The notes below the pieces were generated by a model, which saw nothing but the letters and a program-made list of their open reading frames with translations, ran no database searches and was not told where the DNA came from. A stretch of 22,221 nt of DNA, taken from positions 120,853 through 143,073 of the forward strand of contig BMAT01000778.1 of NCBI GenBank assembly GCA_019649035.1, written 5' to 3'. Origin of the DNA: Elysia marginata (Eukaryota; Mollusca; Gastropoda; Plakobranchidae). This document shows, piece by piece, positions 1 through 10,243 of this stretch. The position numbers and the translations under genes were made by a program. Positions within the stretch are counted from its first letter, which is position 1. Every line of letters starts with the position of its first letter.

Positions 1-99
1 CACACATGTTTCATTTTAAATGAATTTAAATTTACAGAACCTTAAGTCGTGAAGCAAAGATAATCGGCCATGTTGTTGTGTTTCCCATACCCAAATGCC

Positions 100-188
100 A
101 GACTGAAGCCGCTGGTGTCTTTCAGAGACGGGAGGCTATTACTGTTTTACCTCTTATCTCATTCCCTATACTAGACTGAAGCCCTTGG
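100..188 (+). other. Duplicated acceptor/exon start upstream of septin exon
   Basis: AGACTGAAGCC at 100-110 recurs at 173-183 as the true acceptor and start of the septin exon; over 17 bases 14 match (99-115 against 172-188). Both copies read LKPL after an AG. The copies are 73 nt apart. Splicing to the first AG would shift the frame and run straight into a TAG at 172-174. This may be a non-functional partial duplication or a poison acceptor; chance is also possible. Bases 1-99 show no other recognisable coding sequence. Confidence 0.35.
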
Positions 189-292
189 ACATTGCGTTCA
201 TGAAGGCCGTCCATCACAAGGTGAACATCGTTCCCGTGCTTGCTAAGGCGGACACTCTCACTCAGCTCGAGGTCGTCACACTCAAAAGAAAG
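175..292 (+). CDS. SEPTIN2: SEPTIN2-group septin, internal coding exon (G4 motif); gene is 5'-partial in window
   Basis: This exon encodes 39 residues starting [20 protein letters not shown], followed by [13 protein letters not shown] is the G4 guanine-specificity motif of septin GTPases (about residues 23-26 of the exon product). Septins form hetero-oligomeric filaments that act in cytokinesis, the cell cortex and membrane scaffolding. The match to animal SEPT2 and fly Sep1 is close and gap-free over the exon, so the family call is firm. Orthology to one particular vertebrate paralogue (1, 2, 4 or 5) cannot be decided. The acceptor is CTAG at 171-174. The first base completes a split Gly codon (phase 2), and the exon ends in phase 0 at AAG before GTTGGA, a weak donor. 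The P-loop, G3 and switch regions must lie upstream of the window. Confidence 0.95.
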
Positions 293-1349
293 GTTGGAGC
301 TTGCCTGCATTGGTGGTTTTCTCGTAGCCTTAGTGGGTCTCAAACTCTGGAAAAAAAAAGAGAAGTGTGATATTCTAAATGTTTCATCCCTTCAAGCTGA
401 TGCCCAGGTTTATTGGGATATTAGCCGTGTTGTTCACCTTAGCGAGATTCTGGTACACAGGGATTCTACCATCAGTCATAATGCTACAAATAGCTCAGGA
501 GGCTAGGTAATAGGGAAAAACGAATGTAGGAACTTGGGCTTGAAAGGCTTAAAATGTCTTCCAACCACTCAAAATGAGTCAAAATTGGAAAGTAGTAAGA
601 TATTGTTATCATAGAAAAACTTATTTTCTCTACTTTCATTTAGAACATGCAGAAAAGCTCTATCATGCTTATGTATGAAGTTATAGCGGTTTGAAGTGGG
701 CAGGGTTATGACTCATGAAGTTTCAGAAAGGGTAGGAAATTGCCTTTGAAGTTAAGACCTCTACAAAATCAACAAATGTTCAGCAACCATACCAACCAAA
801 TATTAAACACATTGAACCTGAAATTTCGACATGAATCAGGTGTGAAAACTGTTCAGAAACAGTTTTAGCGTGAACGTCTAAATTTTTTTAAAAAACTGAC
901 TTCTGAACACCTACTAAACTTTGAAAGCCTTTACCTCAAAACTATGCCTTGCTATTTGGATAGAATGCCAGAAAAACAATTGTTTGTAAGCTGAGTTTTA
1001 TCATGAGTCAATCTTAGCACACTGATTTTAACATGGAACAGTTGTCGTGGCTACAACACTTTTAACGTACAAAGTCATCCCAAAACAAACCAAACAAAAT
1101 GTTTAAAAGAATTATGTTTCAAAATTATTAAAACTAATAATAACAGTTTTTTTAAACCATGTGAATTTGCTTATTCCTGTTGCTTCTTGAAAAGACTAAG
1201 AGGATTTAAGCCACTACAGCACTCATTTGAATACTTTCATTCTTCACTTGTAAAAATTGTATTTAGACTCTACCACTCGTTACCTTTCAGCAAGACATAG
1301 AGGCATGATGATGTAATTTATTATCTTCATGTGTTTGTTGTATTGTCAG
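293..1349 (+). other. SEPTIN2: Septin intron 1 (of those in window)
   Basis: This is the GT-AG intron between the G4 exon and the acidic-loop exon. It is AT-rich without clear repeats or RNA genes. The short open frames running in from the upstream exon are intron read-through and end within about 80 bases. Confidence 0.85.
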
Positions 1350-1451
1350 ATTTTGGACCAGATAGATGACCACAGTATAAGGATCTACCCACTGCCTGAC
1401 TGCGACTCAGACGAAGATGATGATTACAAAGAACAATGCCGGCAGCTCAAG
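1350..1451 (+). CDS. SEPTIN2: SEPTIN2-group septin, second coding exon in window
   Basis: The exon encodes 34 residues beginning ILDQIDDHSIRIYPLPDCDS, then an acidic stretch DEDDDYKEQ and RQLK. The IxPLPDCDSDEDxDYKEQ pattern is diagnostic of the SEPT2/Sep1 group; the acidic loop follows the G4 region in the GTPase fold. The acceptor is TTGTCAG ending at 1349, and both borders are phase 0, so it joins the exons on either side without disturbing the frame. The donor is AAG followed by GTTGTG, which is weak. If the intron is retained, translation stops after three Val codons at TAA 1461-1463. Confidence 0.95.
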
Positions 1452-2612
1452 GTTGTGGTCTAAGCAACTTTTTTCTTTTATTCATGAGATGACCTAACTA
1501 ACATGCTAAATTACCCAAAACAGAACACATCTACTACCCCCTGCGTTTAATACTTTGGTATAAAGGGCTGACTCTTGACTCAAAAATGATTTTGAGATTG
1601 AGTGTGTTCTATATCAAATATTGGAATAGATAGATCAGAATAGATAGATCAGAAGAGTTTTTATACTGTTCTTCATTTACATTTGGGTCGCTCGACCTTG
1701 CACTACAACCATCTCTCTAATACACTGTGCAGTTGGTTTTTTTTTTGGTTTTTTTTTAAAAGAAAATACTTGTACCCAGGTCAATCTCATAGGGTGACAG
1801 TAATTTAGACACACACACGGAAAAAAAACAACAAACTCCTTAGCTTTGTGAACTTGATAGACTGTCATACAGGGGTAGGTTAGATTTAGCAGGTTTTTCC
1901 TCTCCCTAAAATACCAAAAAATGGGAACAGATCACTTACAATCAGACCTGTTAAAATGCAGGCTTACTATTTGAAGAAAGCATACTCAAGTCATGTTCTT
2001 GTATATATATTTATTTATTTATTTTTAAAAAATATTTCTTACTGCTCAAACTGTGAGTAAACATGATATATTGTTTTCTATTTGTATATATACATTGTTT
2101 TTTTTACGCATTCTTTATTTCAAGCTATTTTGGATTGGGAAGTGAGATTTTTTTGTTCAATCAACATTTTCCTCTATTACAAAGTAGGGAATGGACTGTT
2201 TTGAGACACTTATTATGAAAACTCAAGACAATTATGTTGCTTCCGGTTTATGCAAGTTCATATACCCGAGTGGCTCATTTTTTAGTAAACTTTTAAATTC
2301 TACATAAACCTGTTTCGTCAATCTAAATGAACCAAGCAGAAAGAGTTGATGGTATTTTCAGTGGTTCTTGCTGATGGTGTTAAGTAAAGCAATAAAGTAA
2401 GGCTTGTGAATTACTAGACCTCTATAACTTAAGTTTTTTTTTAAATTTTTTTTTTGAATTTTTTATCTGCATTTATCAAAGGTACAATTTTAAAGTTATA
2501 CCAGAATCTTTCTTTATTATTTAGTAACATTCTAATATTCTTTTTGCAATTGAGAACATCCGAGTGAGATAAGCATGTTCAATGAGGTAATAAATTTGGC
2601 TGATTTCCCCAG
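1452..2612 (+). other. SEPTIN2: Septin intron 2
   Basis: This is a GT-AG intron, AT-rich with many T runs. It contains two perfect tandem copies of a 14-base unit (GAATAGATAGATCA, 1624-1651) and a TATTTATT-rich stretch near 2001-2025. I see no coding sequence. Confidence 0.85.
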
Positions 2613-2758
2613 GGTGCTGTGCCTTTTGCTGTTGTTGGGGCCAATACTATCATTGAGGTGAAAGGTAAAAAGGTCAGGGGGCGTATGTATCCTTGGGGTG
2701 TGGTTGAGGTGGAGAATCCAGAGCACTGCGACTTCATCAAACTCCGAACCATGCTCAT
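2613..2758 (+). CDS. SEPTIN2: SEPTIN2-group septin, third coding exon (septin unique element)
   Basis: The exon encodes 48 full codons plus two bases. It starts [20 protein letters not shown] and continues with [18 protein letters not shown] and [10 protein letters not shown]. The R-G-R-x-Y-P-W-G block and the following residues belong to the septin unique element, which forms part of the G interface used in filament assembly. The acceptor is CCCCAG ending at 2612. The donor is a strong GTAAGT at 2759. The exon ends inside an Ile codon (AT, phase 2), which is completed by the C that opens the next exon. Confidence 0.96.
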
Positions 2759-2863
2759 GTAAGTGTTGCCTCTGAAAATTTTCAAAAAGGAAATGGGCAA
2801 TGAAACTTTGCTATCAATAAGCTTCAAAGTACATTAAGCTATGACAAGTTCGCTATCAATATG

Positions 2864-3123
2864 CCCATTAACTCTCAGAAGGCCAACCATTTTGGACATT
2901 TGGTAGAAATTCCATGACTTTTTCTCATTCTTTAAATTCATTTTGTGTAATTATGAGCATTTTTATGCTTCATGATAAAGTTTAACCATTTTTTTTTCAG
3001 TAGAAAACCAAACTTCATCATAAAAAAGTAAAAATATGCACAGAAAAGAGCTTGTAAACAAATGTATTGTTATCTGAAAAAAAAATTCGATTTACCCATG
3101 GTTGGCCTTCTGAGGGTAAAGGG
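2864..3123. mobile_element. MITE-like element with piggyBac-type ends
   Basis: This segment of about 260 bp is bounded by inverted repeats. The left arm at 2864-2890 and the reverse complement of 3098-3123 share a perfect 17-base core, CTCAGAAGGCCAACCAT, and both begin with CCC at the tips. On the right the element ends GGG followed directly by TTAA (3124-3127), which is the hallmark target of piggyBac transposons whose tips begin CCC. On the left the four flanking bases are TATG, so the second TTAA copy is not intact. No transposase is encoded and the interior is AT-rich. The class assignment rests on tip and target bases only. Confidence 0.6.
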
Positions 3124-3555
3124 TTAAAAGTCTAAAGGACTGCTTTGTTATGATAAGGCTATTTATTTAATAACATGTGTGACCTATTTATGGTGGTCTG
3201 TAGTTATTGTTTCACCTTTTTCCAACCTCCTTTCTCCCTCATGATGCAAAAGCGGATGATTTTTAAAATTTTCCCGGCTGCTATTATGGAATCTGTAGGG
3301 AAAATAGCGGGGTGTTTGTTAGTAACCAAGTGAAGATCTGTAGAGATATGAACATCTCCTTTCTTAAGATATGCACCTATAAAATATTCTGGCAGTCAAT
3401 ACATTCACAGCCCGGGGATGAGGGCCTTAGTAAATGTTATTTTAATAAATGGTACCCAGTTATCTACATAAGTCCAATGAGATAAATCAACAATGAACTG
3501 AAAGGGATTTGCATGAAAGCTCAAAGAGGTCGAAAAATTTTGGAATAATGTTGTA

Positions 3556-3722
3556 CATGGGAGTTTGCTTAAAATAAATCCTGTTTAAGATAAACTTTGG
3601 CTAATATAAACTAGAATTTCGGTCCCTTTTTTCATAATGTTACTGCCTAATAAATATAAACTTTAGATAAAATAACCTTTTTTATTCTGGTCCAGAGGGT
3701 TTATCTTAATAGAAATCCAGTG
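3556..3722. mobile_element. Short pogo/Tigger-like MITE candidate
   Basis: The right end, read inward on the minus strand, is CACTGGATTTCTATTAAGAT followed by AAACC and GGACCAG. That resembles the tip-plus-GGACC layout of many pogo/Tigger-type nonautonomous elements. The left end from 3556 aligns to it with visible similarity (CA..TGG, TTAA/ATAAA, TCC) but many differences. Both ends are flanked by TA (3554-3555 and 3723-3724), the expected duplication for the Tc1/mariner-pogo superfamily. Repeats of ATAAAC and GGTCC occur inside. The element is non-coding. Confidence 0.42.
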
Positions 3723-3831
3723 TAACAGCTATTTGATGTGGACCTTTGTAGTCTGGGTATCTGATAACCTTTTGGGCAATTTTATATTTATATATATATA
3801 TATTTTTTGCCAACCTTTGTTTTTACCCCAG

Positions 3832-3936
3832 CACACACATGCAGGATTTACAGGAAGTGACACAAGAGACGCACTACGAGAATTTCAGAGCAGAGAAATT
3901 GGCGTCAGGGGCAGCACCTGCCAAGCCTAAACCAGG
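3832..3936 (+). CDS. SEPTIN2: SEPTIN2-group septin, fourth coding exon (end of GTPase domain)
   Basis: The first C completes the Ile codon from the previous exon. The product reads [20 protein letters not shown], then [14 protein letters not shown] and a split Gly. THMQDLxEVTxExHYENxR is the near-invariant last helix of the septin GTPase domain. The Ala/Pro/Lys-rich tail starts the flexible linker to the coiled coil. The acceptor follows a TA-rich and T-rich tract and ends CCCCAG at 3831. I placed the donor at 3937 (GTCAGT) because it leaves phase 2 (GG|G), which restores the frame with the next exon. The alternative GT at 3941 would break the frame. Confidence 0.93.
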
Positions 3937-6900
3937 GTCAGTGAAGTTGGTCATATACATTATGCATATTGTAGTGAGCTTTTGCGTTTGTAGTTTGGAC
4001 CCTTTGAGTAATTCTGCAAAACTGAACAGAACCTCGATCAATGTTATATTTTACAGTTATGAGGAAAATACTGCAAAGTAGGGTCAAAAGGTAAACTGGT
4101 CTCAATCCTTAATTTTGAAAAACCATGATATATTGGTTAGTTATAAGCCACTTAAAAAAAACTCTAGCAGTAAAAAGCATCAGAATGCCTTTATTGGGGA
4201 GATATTGGTATCTTTTCTTTGACAGCCATGTTCAATTATTGTTGTAATATGTATAGTCAAGTGTTGAAATGTGACAGAGACATTTTCAACTAAATTTACT
4301 CTCTTTGTTCCCAAAGCAAAAGTACATTCATCTCAAATATTCAGGGTTCAACCAATTAAAATTAAAACATAAACATGATGTCTATGTATCTAATTTTTCA
4401 TACTGTAGGCCAAGCAAATCTGACAATAACATCAGAGACCATAACAAATTTTCGTTTATGATTGTCTGCAATCTTAGAAAAATGACACCTTAGGCCCATA
4501 AAAATTGAAACAAACAAAGCTGGTTTTTTTTTAATTTTTCAATACCTCTAGAATTACAGATTATGTCCTTTTTTACACTATTAAAAAAGAACATAAAAAG
4601 GAATATTGAAGACCAAACAGAAACATAACATTCACAAGCTATTTATTTTTTTTGTATGTGTTACAGACATACAAGGGCTAACCTAAAATTTTTCCTATTT
4701 TGCCATTGTGTGCTTATGATTTGAACGACAGTAATAAAAGTTCTTGATAGCCAACTAGTGCTTCTTAGCTATTTTCAACTCAATCTCCATCAAGCACGAT
4801 GCATTTTTTTTCCAGCAGTGTAGAGGGGAAAAATACTAGTCCTACAGAAAGTTCTGTCAATTCTTCAACCATATGCTTACTGTGTCCGAGTTATTAACAT
4901 TTTCACTGGAAAGTTGTATAAAAATAGTCGAACTGATAATTATAATTAGATATAATGAAAAATAAAATGGGTCCAAATTTGTAACTGCATACATAAGTAC
5001 AAACAATGATGTAGTTCATTTATGAAAGGGTACCACAAAATATGCTGATTGTCCCAAGAACATATTTGTTATCAAAACACCAAACTTCAAAGCTGTGTGC
5101 AGAGTAGCTTTTGTAGCAATTGCACCGCCAAATTGGTCCATAATTTCTTACCCAAACTTTTTTCCACTAGACCGAGAGGGTATGTAACTTTTTTTTACTA
5201 TGATCACTTTTTAATAAATGCCACTACTCAATTTTATACACTGCTAGTTCAATCTCACATCTTTTAGTTGTTAAAGCAAGGTTGTCTGGAATTTTTCCAA
5301 ACTAACATCTTCACATATTTTATAAAAGTATAAACATTATTGATTTTTTTCTCTCAATACATTTCCAGATTAAAATTTATATATACCAACAAATGTAAAG
5401 ACAAGTACTAAGTAGATCTTATTGTCTCTAGCTTTTTTTTTTTTTTGTTTATTTTAAAGTTCAACATAAGGTTATATAGAACTCCGTAGTAAAAGCAATA
5501 AGTTTCTACTGTTGTGATTTCTCTGAAAGGAATTGGCAAAGTCCATCGCACCATCATTGTTTACTTTCTATTTTTAATTTTAAGTGACCATGGTCCCTGT
5601 TGTAAAAAAAAAAAGATAGGTAAATTTCCACGAATTTTGCAGAACGTATGTTCTGTAAGAATAGACATTGAATATATTGAAATACTCCTTTTTAAGTTAG
5701 ATTGTTTACACACACCTATAGTTTTGGCGTGGGTTTATTCTTCAATTATAAAGCACTATCTATTATTCAGCATACATTATTATTATTATTTTTAAGCTAC
5801 TTTATTCTGTATGGAATTATATACTCACAAGTGTTGTTATGTATTTATAGTACGTGAAGTTTTTCTTCAAATTATTTCAAATCTTGTTCTCAATTTTTTT
5901 CCCTCTGTCTTTTCCACCTGTATTGTGTATTATGTGTGTGTTTTGGGTTTTTGGTGAATCTTCAACATGCGTTTTGATTGGCTTGCCAATCCTGAATGGT
6001 AAGAGAAGCTCCAGTCATTATATAGATATATAGTCATGTATTACTGCTCTCTATATAAACATGTGTACCCTCAGCATACTACCTTTTTTATTTTGTCACT
6101 CCCAACACCTCTGCTTTTATCGTCCTTTTATTTTTTTCATATTTTTTTAACAAACTTTTTTTTTTTTATTTGTCTCAAATGCCCTGTCAGTTTTGTTTAG
6201 TTGAAGATTAGTTGTAATGTTTTTTAAAAATGTTTAAAAATATTTGAGTTTGTTCCTGTGGCTTTTGATGGTTTTGTTTTACTTTTATTCTGAGTATGAA
6301 ATAATCAATCTGAAGAACTATTTTTGAATGTCCCACTAATGATGAGAAAGGTTTTGTATATCGGAAACCCATGGAGTGTACAATGCCTGTAGGATTGTCT
6401 AAACCTGAGAAGTATCGAAGACTTATCTACCCTTATGAGAGGCATATGTTTTGCATCCAGGGTGAATGAGAGGGAAACAGGAATTTTTTGTTGTTTAGAA
6501 AACGCCACTTAAAGGTCTATTTTTCTTCATTTTCTCAATATTTTGAATCAACAAAACTTTGAACTACTTTGCATAAGATATTGATGATTGTATAAAATTT
6601 TTGACATTTGGAAGTTAAGCAAATGTCTGTGACTACAACAGTGACACTTTTAAGGTAAAAATTGCGATATCCGACTCGTTCACCCAGCATGCGAGACATA
6701 CTATTAAGCGCCAGCTAGAATCTTATGTTGCTCTAGTAGATATTGTAGATATGGATTGTATCTCTGGTAAATAGCGTACTGAAAGCTACAAGTTTGTCGA
6801 AGTCTGATCTCAACTTCCTGGAAAATTGCAGTGTTTGATTTGTACTGAAACTGCAGTGGTTAGTATACCATGTAAAGTGTTTCCTGATGATGTGCTGTTG

Positions 6901-9599
6901 CTGTAACCCTAGTATGGTTCAGACCCTGTCTCAGCTTAGAGATTTCAGTGTTATGGTATTTTGTAGATTAGGTCAGAGATGCAAAGACAAGTCTTTGCTG
7001 CAACCCAATTTGGTGAGAAAGAAGAAAATTTGGATCTATGGTCAAAATCTTGTGTTTGCTTCTAGTCCTGACATTTTTTTGCCCTTTTTTTTTAATGATG
7101 TTAGATTTTTAATCAACTGCCTAACCTCCTCCCCAGCTCAACTTGTTGTATGGGCTTTGTTTATCCTTCCTTTCTTGAATGCTGAGAAACTGGCAATCTT
7201 TGTAGAAGTCGTGTCATAGAAGCAGAGCAGTTATTTTTCACGTATTGAGGAATGTGTTATTTTACAGTTCAAAGTTTGACTTGTGGGACTTTGGAAAAAA
7301 AAACAACCAGTGCAACGCTTGAATTTTAAGCCACATCTTTTGCTATGCTCGTAAATTAGAACAAAACAGAAGATCTTGTTTAGTTTTTTTTGTTAATTGA
7401 AAAAAGTATAAAAAGTAAATTTCAATTGAATTTTTATCAAAAGAAAAAACCAACATAACCTGCTGCATCTTTCTAAAAATGACTAAAAACCAAAAGGTAA
7501 AACATTGTAATTGAACATTGTGAATATCTATTTTTCATACCACCACCTTGAATTAATCAAAATATTTATCAGGATATTAAAGCTGATGTCAAATTTTGTA
7601 ATTGGAATCAAAGTTTAAGAATTATTAATTTGCAAATGGGAAAAGAACAGAGTGTGGGGGAGGGTATCATGGGTAAAAAAGAGCAGGTCATAGAATTTTG
7701 TTCCTTACCTTTTTTTCTAAAGAATTATTTTTTAGAAGTATTTTGATAATAAGTATTTGATAGTAAGAAGGAGCATTTTTTCTTTTTTTGTGGAATTGCT
7801 TTTTGGTAGAAAGAAACCCTTTTGAAGAGTAAGACAGTGGGAAAGTTTTAAAACCAACTGACAAAGCTTTTTCCCTATACTAATTTGGACAATTATAGGA
7901 TAAGCAATATTGGAAGCACTTTCTTGAAATAATGCTAATTTTGAAAAACTTCATTAGGGGAATAAGAAAAGATTGGCTTTAGAAAAGTATACATTTTGCG
8001 CAGTTGTCCCTTTTTTAAATGTATTTTGTAGTGGGATTATTTCACTTGCAGCTCATCTGCATATTTCAAACCCAAGTGGGACAAAGTTTAGCTTCAAATT
8101 GTACCTCACAGTATACATAGCAATAAAATTGGTAATCTCAATTTTATTTCAATTATACAGATTATTTTATTTGGAGTCAACTGTACTTAATATATACCTA
8201 TGGCTTATCGGATGCTTTCTGTGTGTTTTCACCTGTGCACAAAAGAATAACTTCTACAAGCAGAGCTTTGTGTACACCTCTTCTGTTTGTCTCACTCTGC
8301 TAAATCTTTGAGGCCGCACCATTTTTCCACCTGCAACTTGGGTTTTTTACATTGAACTTTCCAGCCTGTCTTTGTTTTGTCATAAAAAGTTATATTTTCT
8401 TCTACAAATTTATGTCAAAGTTCACAACCTTACCCTCCCTTCCCTTTCTAAAAGCCAAACTAGATCTAAAGAGAATCTAAATTCTAATATTCTTGAAAAA
8501 AAATTTTTAGTTAATGCTTTCAACTAAAACTTGAATGGCCATTTTCAGTTTTTGTGCGTGTTTGTTCTGTTCTTTTTTTTAGCATTTAAAAATCATAATG
8601 ATCAGAGATTAATTTAAAAAAATAGTTAGGCCACACATATTTCAGTGAAAAGTACTTAAACCTTGAAAGTTGATAACCGGATACTTAGTTTATAATATTG
8701 AATAAAAGCACCAAAAAGAGTCTGTACCAGCACTTAGTAAGAATCTTTAATGTACACACTGATAGTAATGAGATAAACTTCTTTTCCTTAACATTTCTTC
8801 TTGGGATCAAATCAGAAATCAGGTGGTAATGTAATCCATATTTTGCCAGTCAATATAAACTGGATTCAATTTTACTTCAGCAAACTTATAGTGTATTTCA
8901 TGAACTAGACTTCCTCCAAAAAACTCAGAGCTAATGCTTATTAGATTGTAGTAGTGGTTCTTAATTTTCTTCCTCGCCATCAGCATTTTTTTCTTGCAAT
9001 CAAAATTTATTGTGGCTATCAGTAGGTTGGATTGAATTATCCTAAAGGAACTTCATCTCCAAACAAAACTTTGTGATAGCTACATACTTAAGAATCTCAA
9101 GCTATGAGGAAGATGTAATCTATGATGCTATTGAAATCTTCATTACACAAAGTTCTTGAACACAGCTTTATACTGTTAACTTTTATTAATTTACATTGTT
9201 CTCAGTACATTTTTGGCTCATCCTTTTTAAATCATTGATGCAATAAGTAAAAAAATTATAATGCATTAATATCATGAACCATTATTTACCAGTTAATGGA
9301 GAGAGAACCATGTAAGCGCAGTGTTGGTTATTTTATCATCTAAACTGTTTCTAGCACTTATAAAAGTGTTAATGAGTGGATCTCAGCATAAATTTATTCA
9401 AAGACCAGACCATGGCTTATGCTGTCTTGGTTTTTTTAGGCCTTGAGCTGATTTGGGTGTATATATTTATGTATTTATCTGTAAATATGTGGGGGTTTTT
9501 TTGTTTCATTTTGCTTTTAATATTTTTAATACATTTATACCTTGTACATTCAATGCTATGATGTAGCTCTGACTTAGTGTTTTTATTGTTTGTTGCCAG
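3937..9599 (+). other. SEPTIN2: Septin intron 4 (long, 5.66 kb)
   Basis: This long AT-rich GT-AG intron contains no recognisable gene, RNA gene or confident transposon. Open frames such as the hydrophobic 112-codon frame at 7973-8311 and the 110-codon frame at 6887-7219 lack homology I can recognise and have the Phe/Leu/Ile bias expected from T-rich DNA. The part from about 6300 to 7250 looks less AT-rich than its surroundings and may be an old insertion or a non-coding exon. Confidence 0.85.
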
Positions 9600-9696
9600 G
9601 AAACCCATGGCTCCTATTGCCAGGATGGAGAATGGAGGAATCGGTAACGGAGACTACAACGATAAAGAGCGTGAACTCAGACAGAAGGAGGAAGAA
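9600..9696 (+). CDS. SEPTIN2: SEPTIN2-group septin, fifth coding exon (linker into coiled coil)
   Basis: The first G completes the split Gly codon. The exon then gives KPMAPIARMENGGIGNGDYN and DKERELRQKEEE. The Gly/Asn-rich part is a flexible linker and is not conserved in sequence between septins. The charged end begins the C-terminal coiled coil, comparable to the KDxxLxEKEAELRRMQE region of SEPT2 and Sep1. The acceptor is GTTGCCAG ending at 9599 and the donor is a strong GTAAGT at 9697 (phase 0). It is separated from the previous exon by a 5.66-kb intron, the longest in the window. Confidence 0.92.
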
Positions 9697-10094
9697 GTAA
9701 GTGAGATTGTAGTTCTGAACTATTGTATTCAGTGAGGGAGTCAAATTGTCTTGCTGCTAACATAATTTAAATTGATTCACTATAATTATCTTATTTAACT
9801 ATCTCATCGTTCCTACTTAAAATTGTGAAATATAATTATTTAGAGTATTGTAAACCTCATTAATATACAGTTCTAAAGCAGTCATTTGATACAGTTTTTC
9901 TTCTTTTTTTTTCTCTCACAAAAGTACTGATCTTGATAGAGATCATTATGTGAGCAGAAATATAGTGATATTAAAATTTAAAAACAAGAAAAACCTAACT
10001 GGTTTACAGTTTGATGCAGTATAAGTATATCAATAAAGTTTTGGAGGTGTCTGTCTTGGAGAGGCATGGCATGGCAACACCTATCAGTATGCCG

Positions 10095-10243
10095 NNNNNN
10101 NNNNNNNNNNNNNNNNNNNNNNNNNNNNNNNNNNNNNNNNNNNNNNNNNNNNNNNNNNNNNNNNNNNNNNNNNNNNNNNNNNNNNNNNNNNNNNNNNNNN
10201 NNNNNNNNNNNNNNNNNNNNNNNNNNNNNNNNNNNNNNNNNNN
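10095..10243. other. Assembly gap (149 N)
   Basis: This is a run of undetermined bases directly in front of the visible LINE relic. The missing sequence may be the 5' junction of that element. The size may be an estimate. Confidence 0.99.

Larger units (their letters stand above)
2759..3831 (+). other. SEPTIN2: Septin intron 3
   Basis: This is a GT-AG intron with a consensus GTAAGT donor. It carries two MITE-like elements (2864-3123 and 3556-3722), listed separately. A TA dinucleotide run at about 3785-3803 sits just before the acceptor tract. Confidence 0.88.

Noticed and set aside
6363-6374. GGAAACCCATGG, identical to the start of the septin exon at 9599-9610 and in a frame also reading KPM; considered as a duplicated alternative exon
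   Set aside because: There is no AG acceptor immediately before it and the similarity ends after 12 bases; most likely chance.
6887-7219. 110-codon open frame in intron 4
   Set aside because: No recognisable domain or codon bias; intronic.
7973-8311. 112-codon hydrophobic open frame in intron 4
   Set aside because: Its Phe/Leu/Ile bias is what T-rich DNA gives by chance; no family motif, no splice context, and it lies inside the septin intron.
10011-10094. Possible LINE endonuclease fragment just before the N gap
   Set aside because: A few residues look vaguely similar but no diagnostic motif is present.
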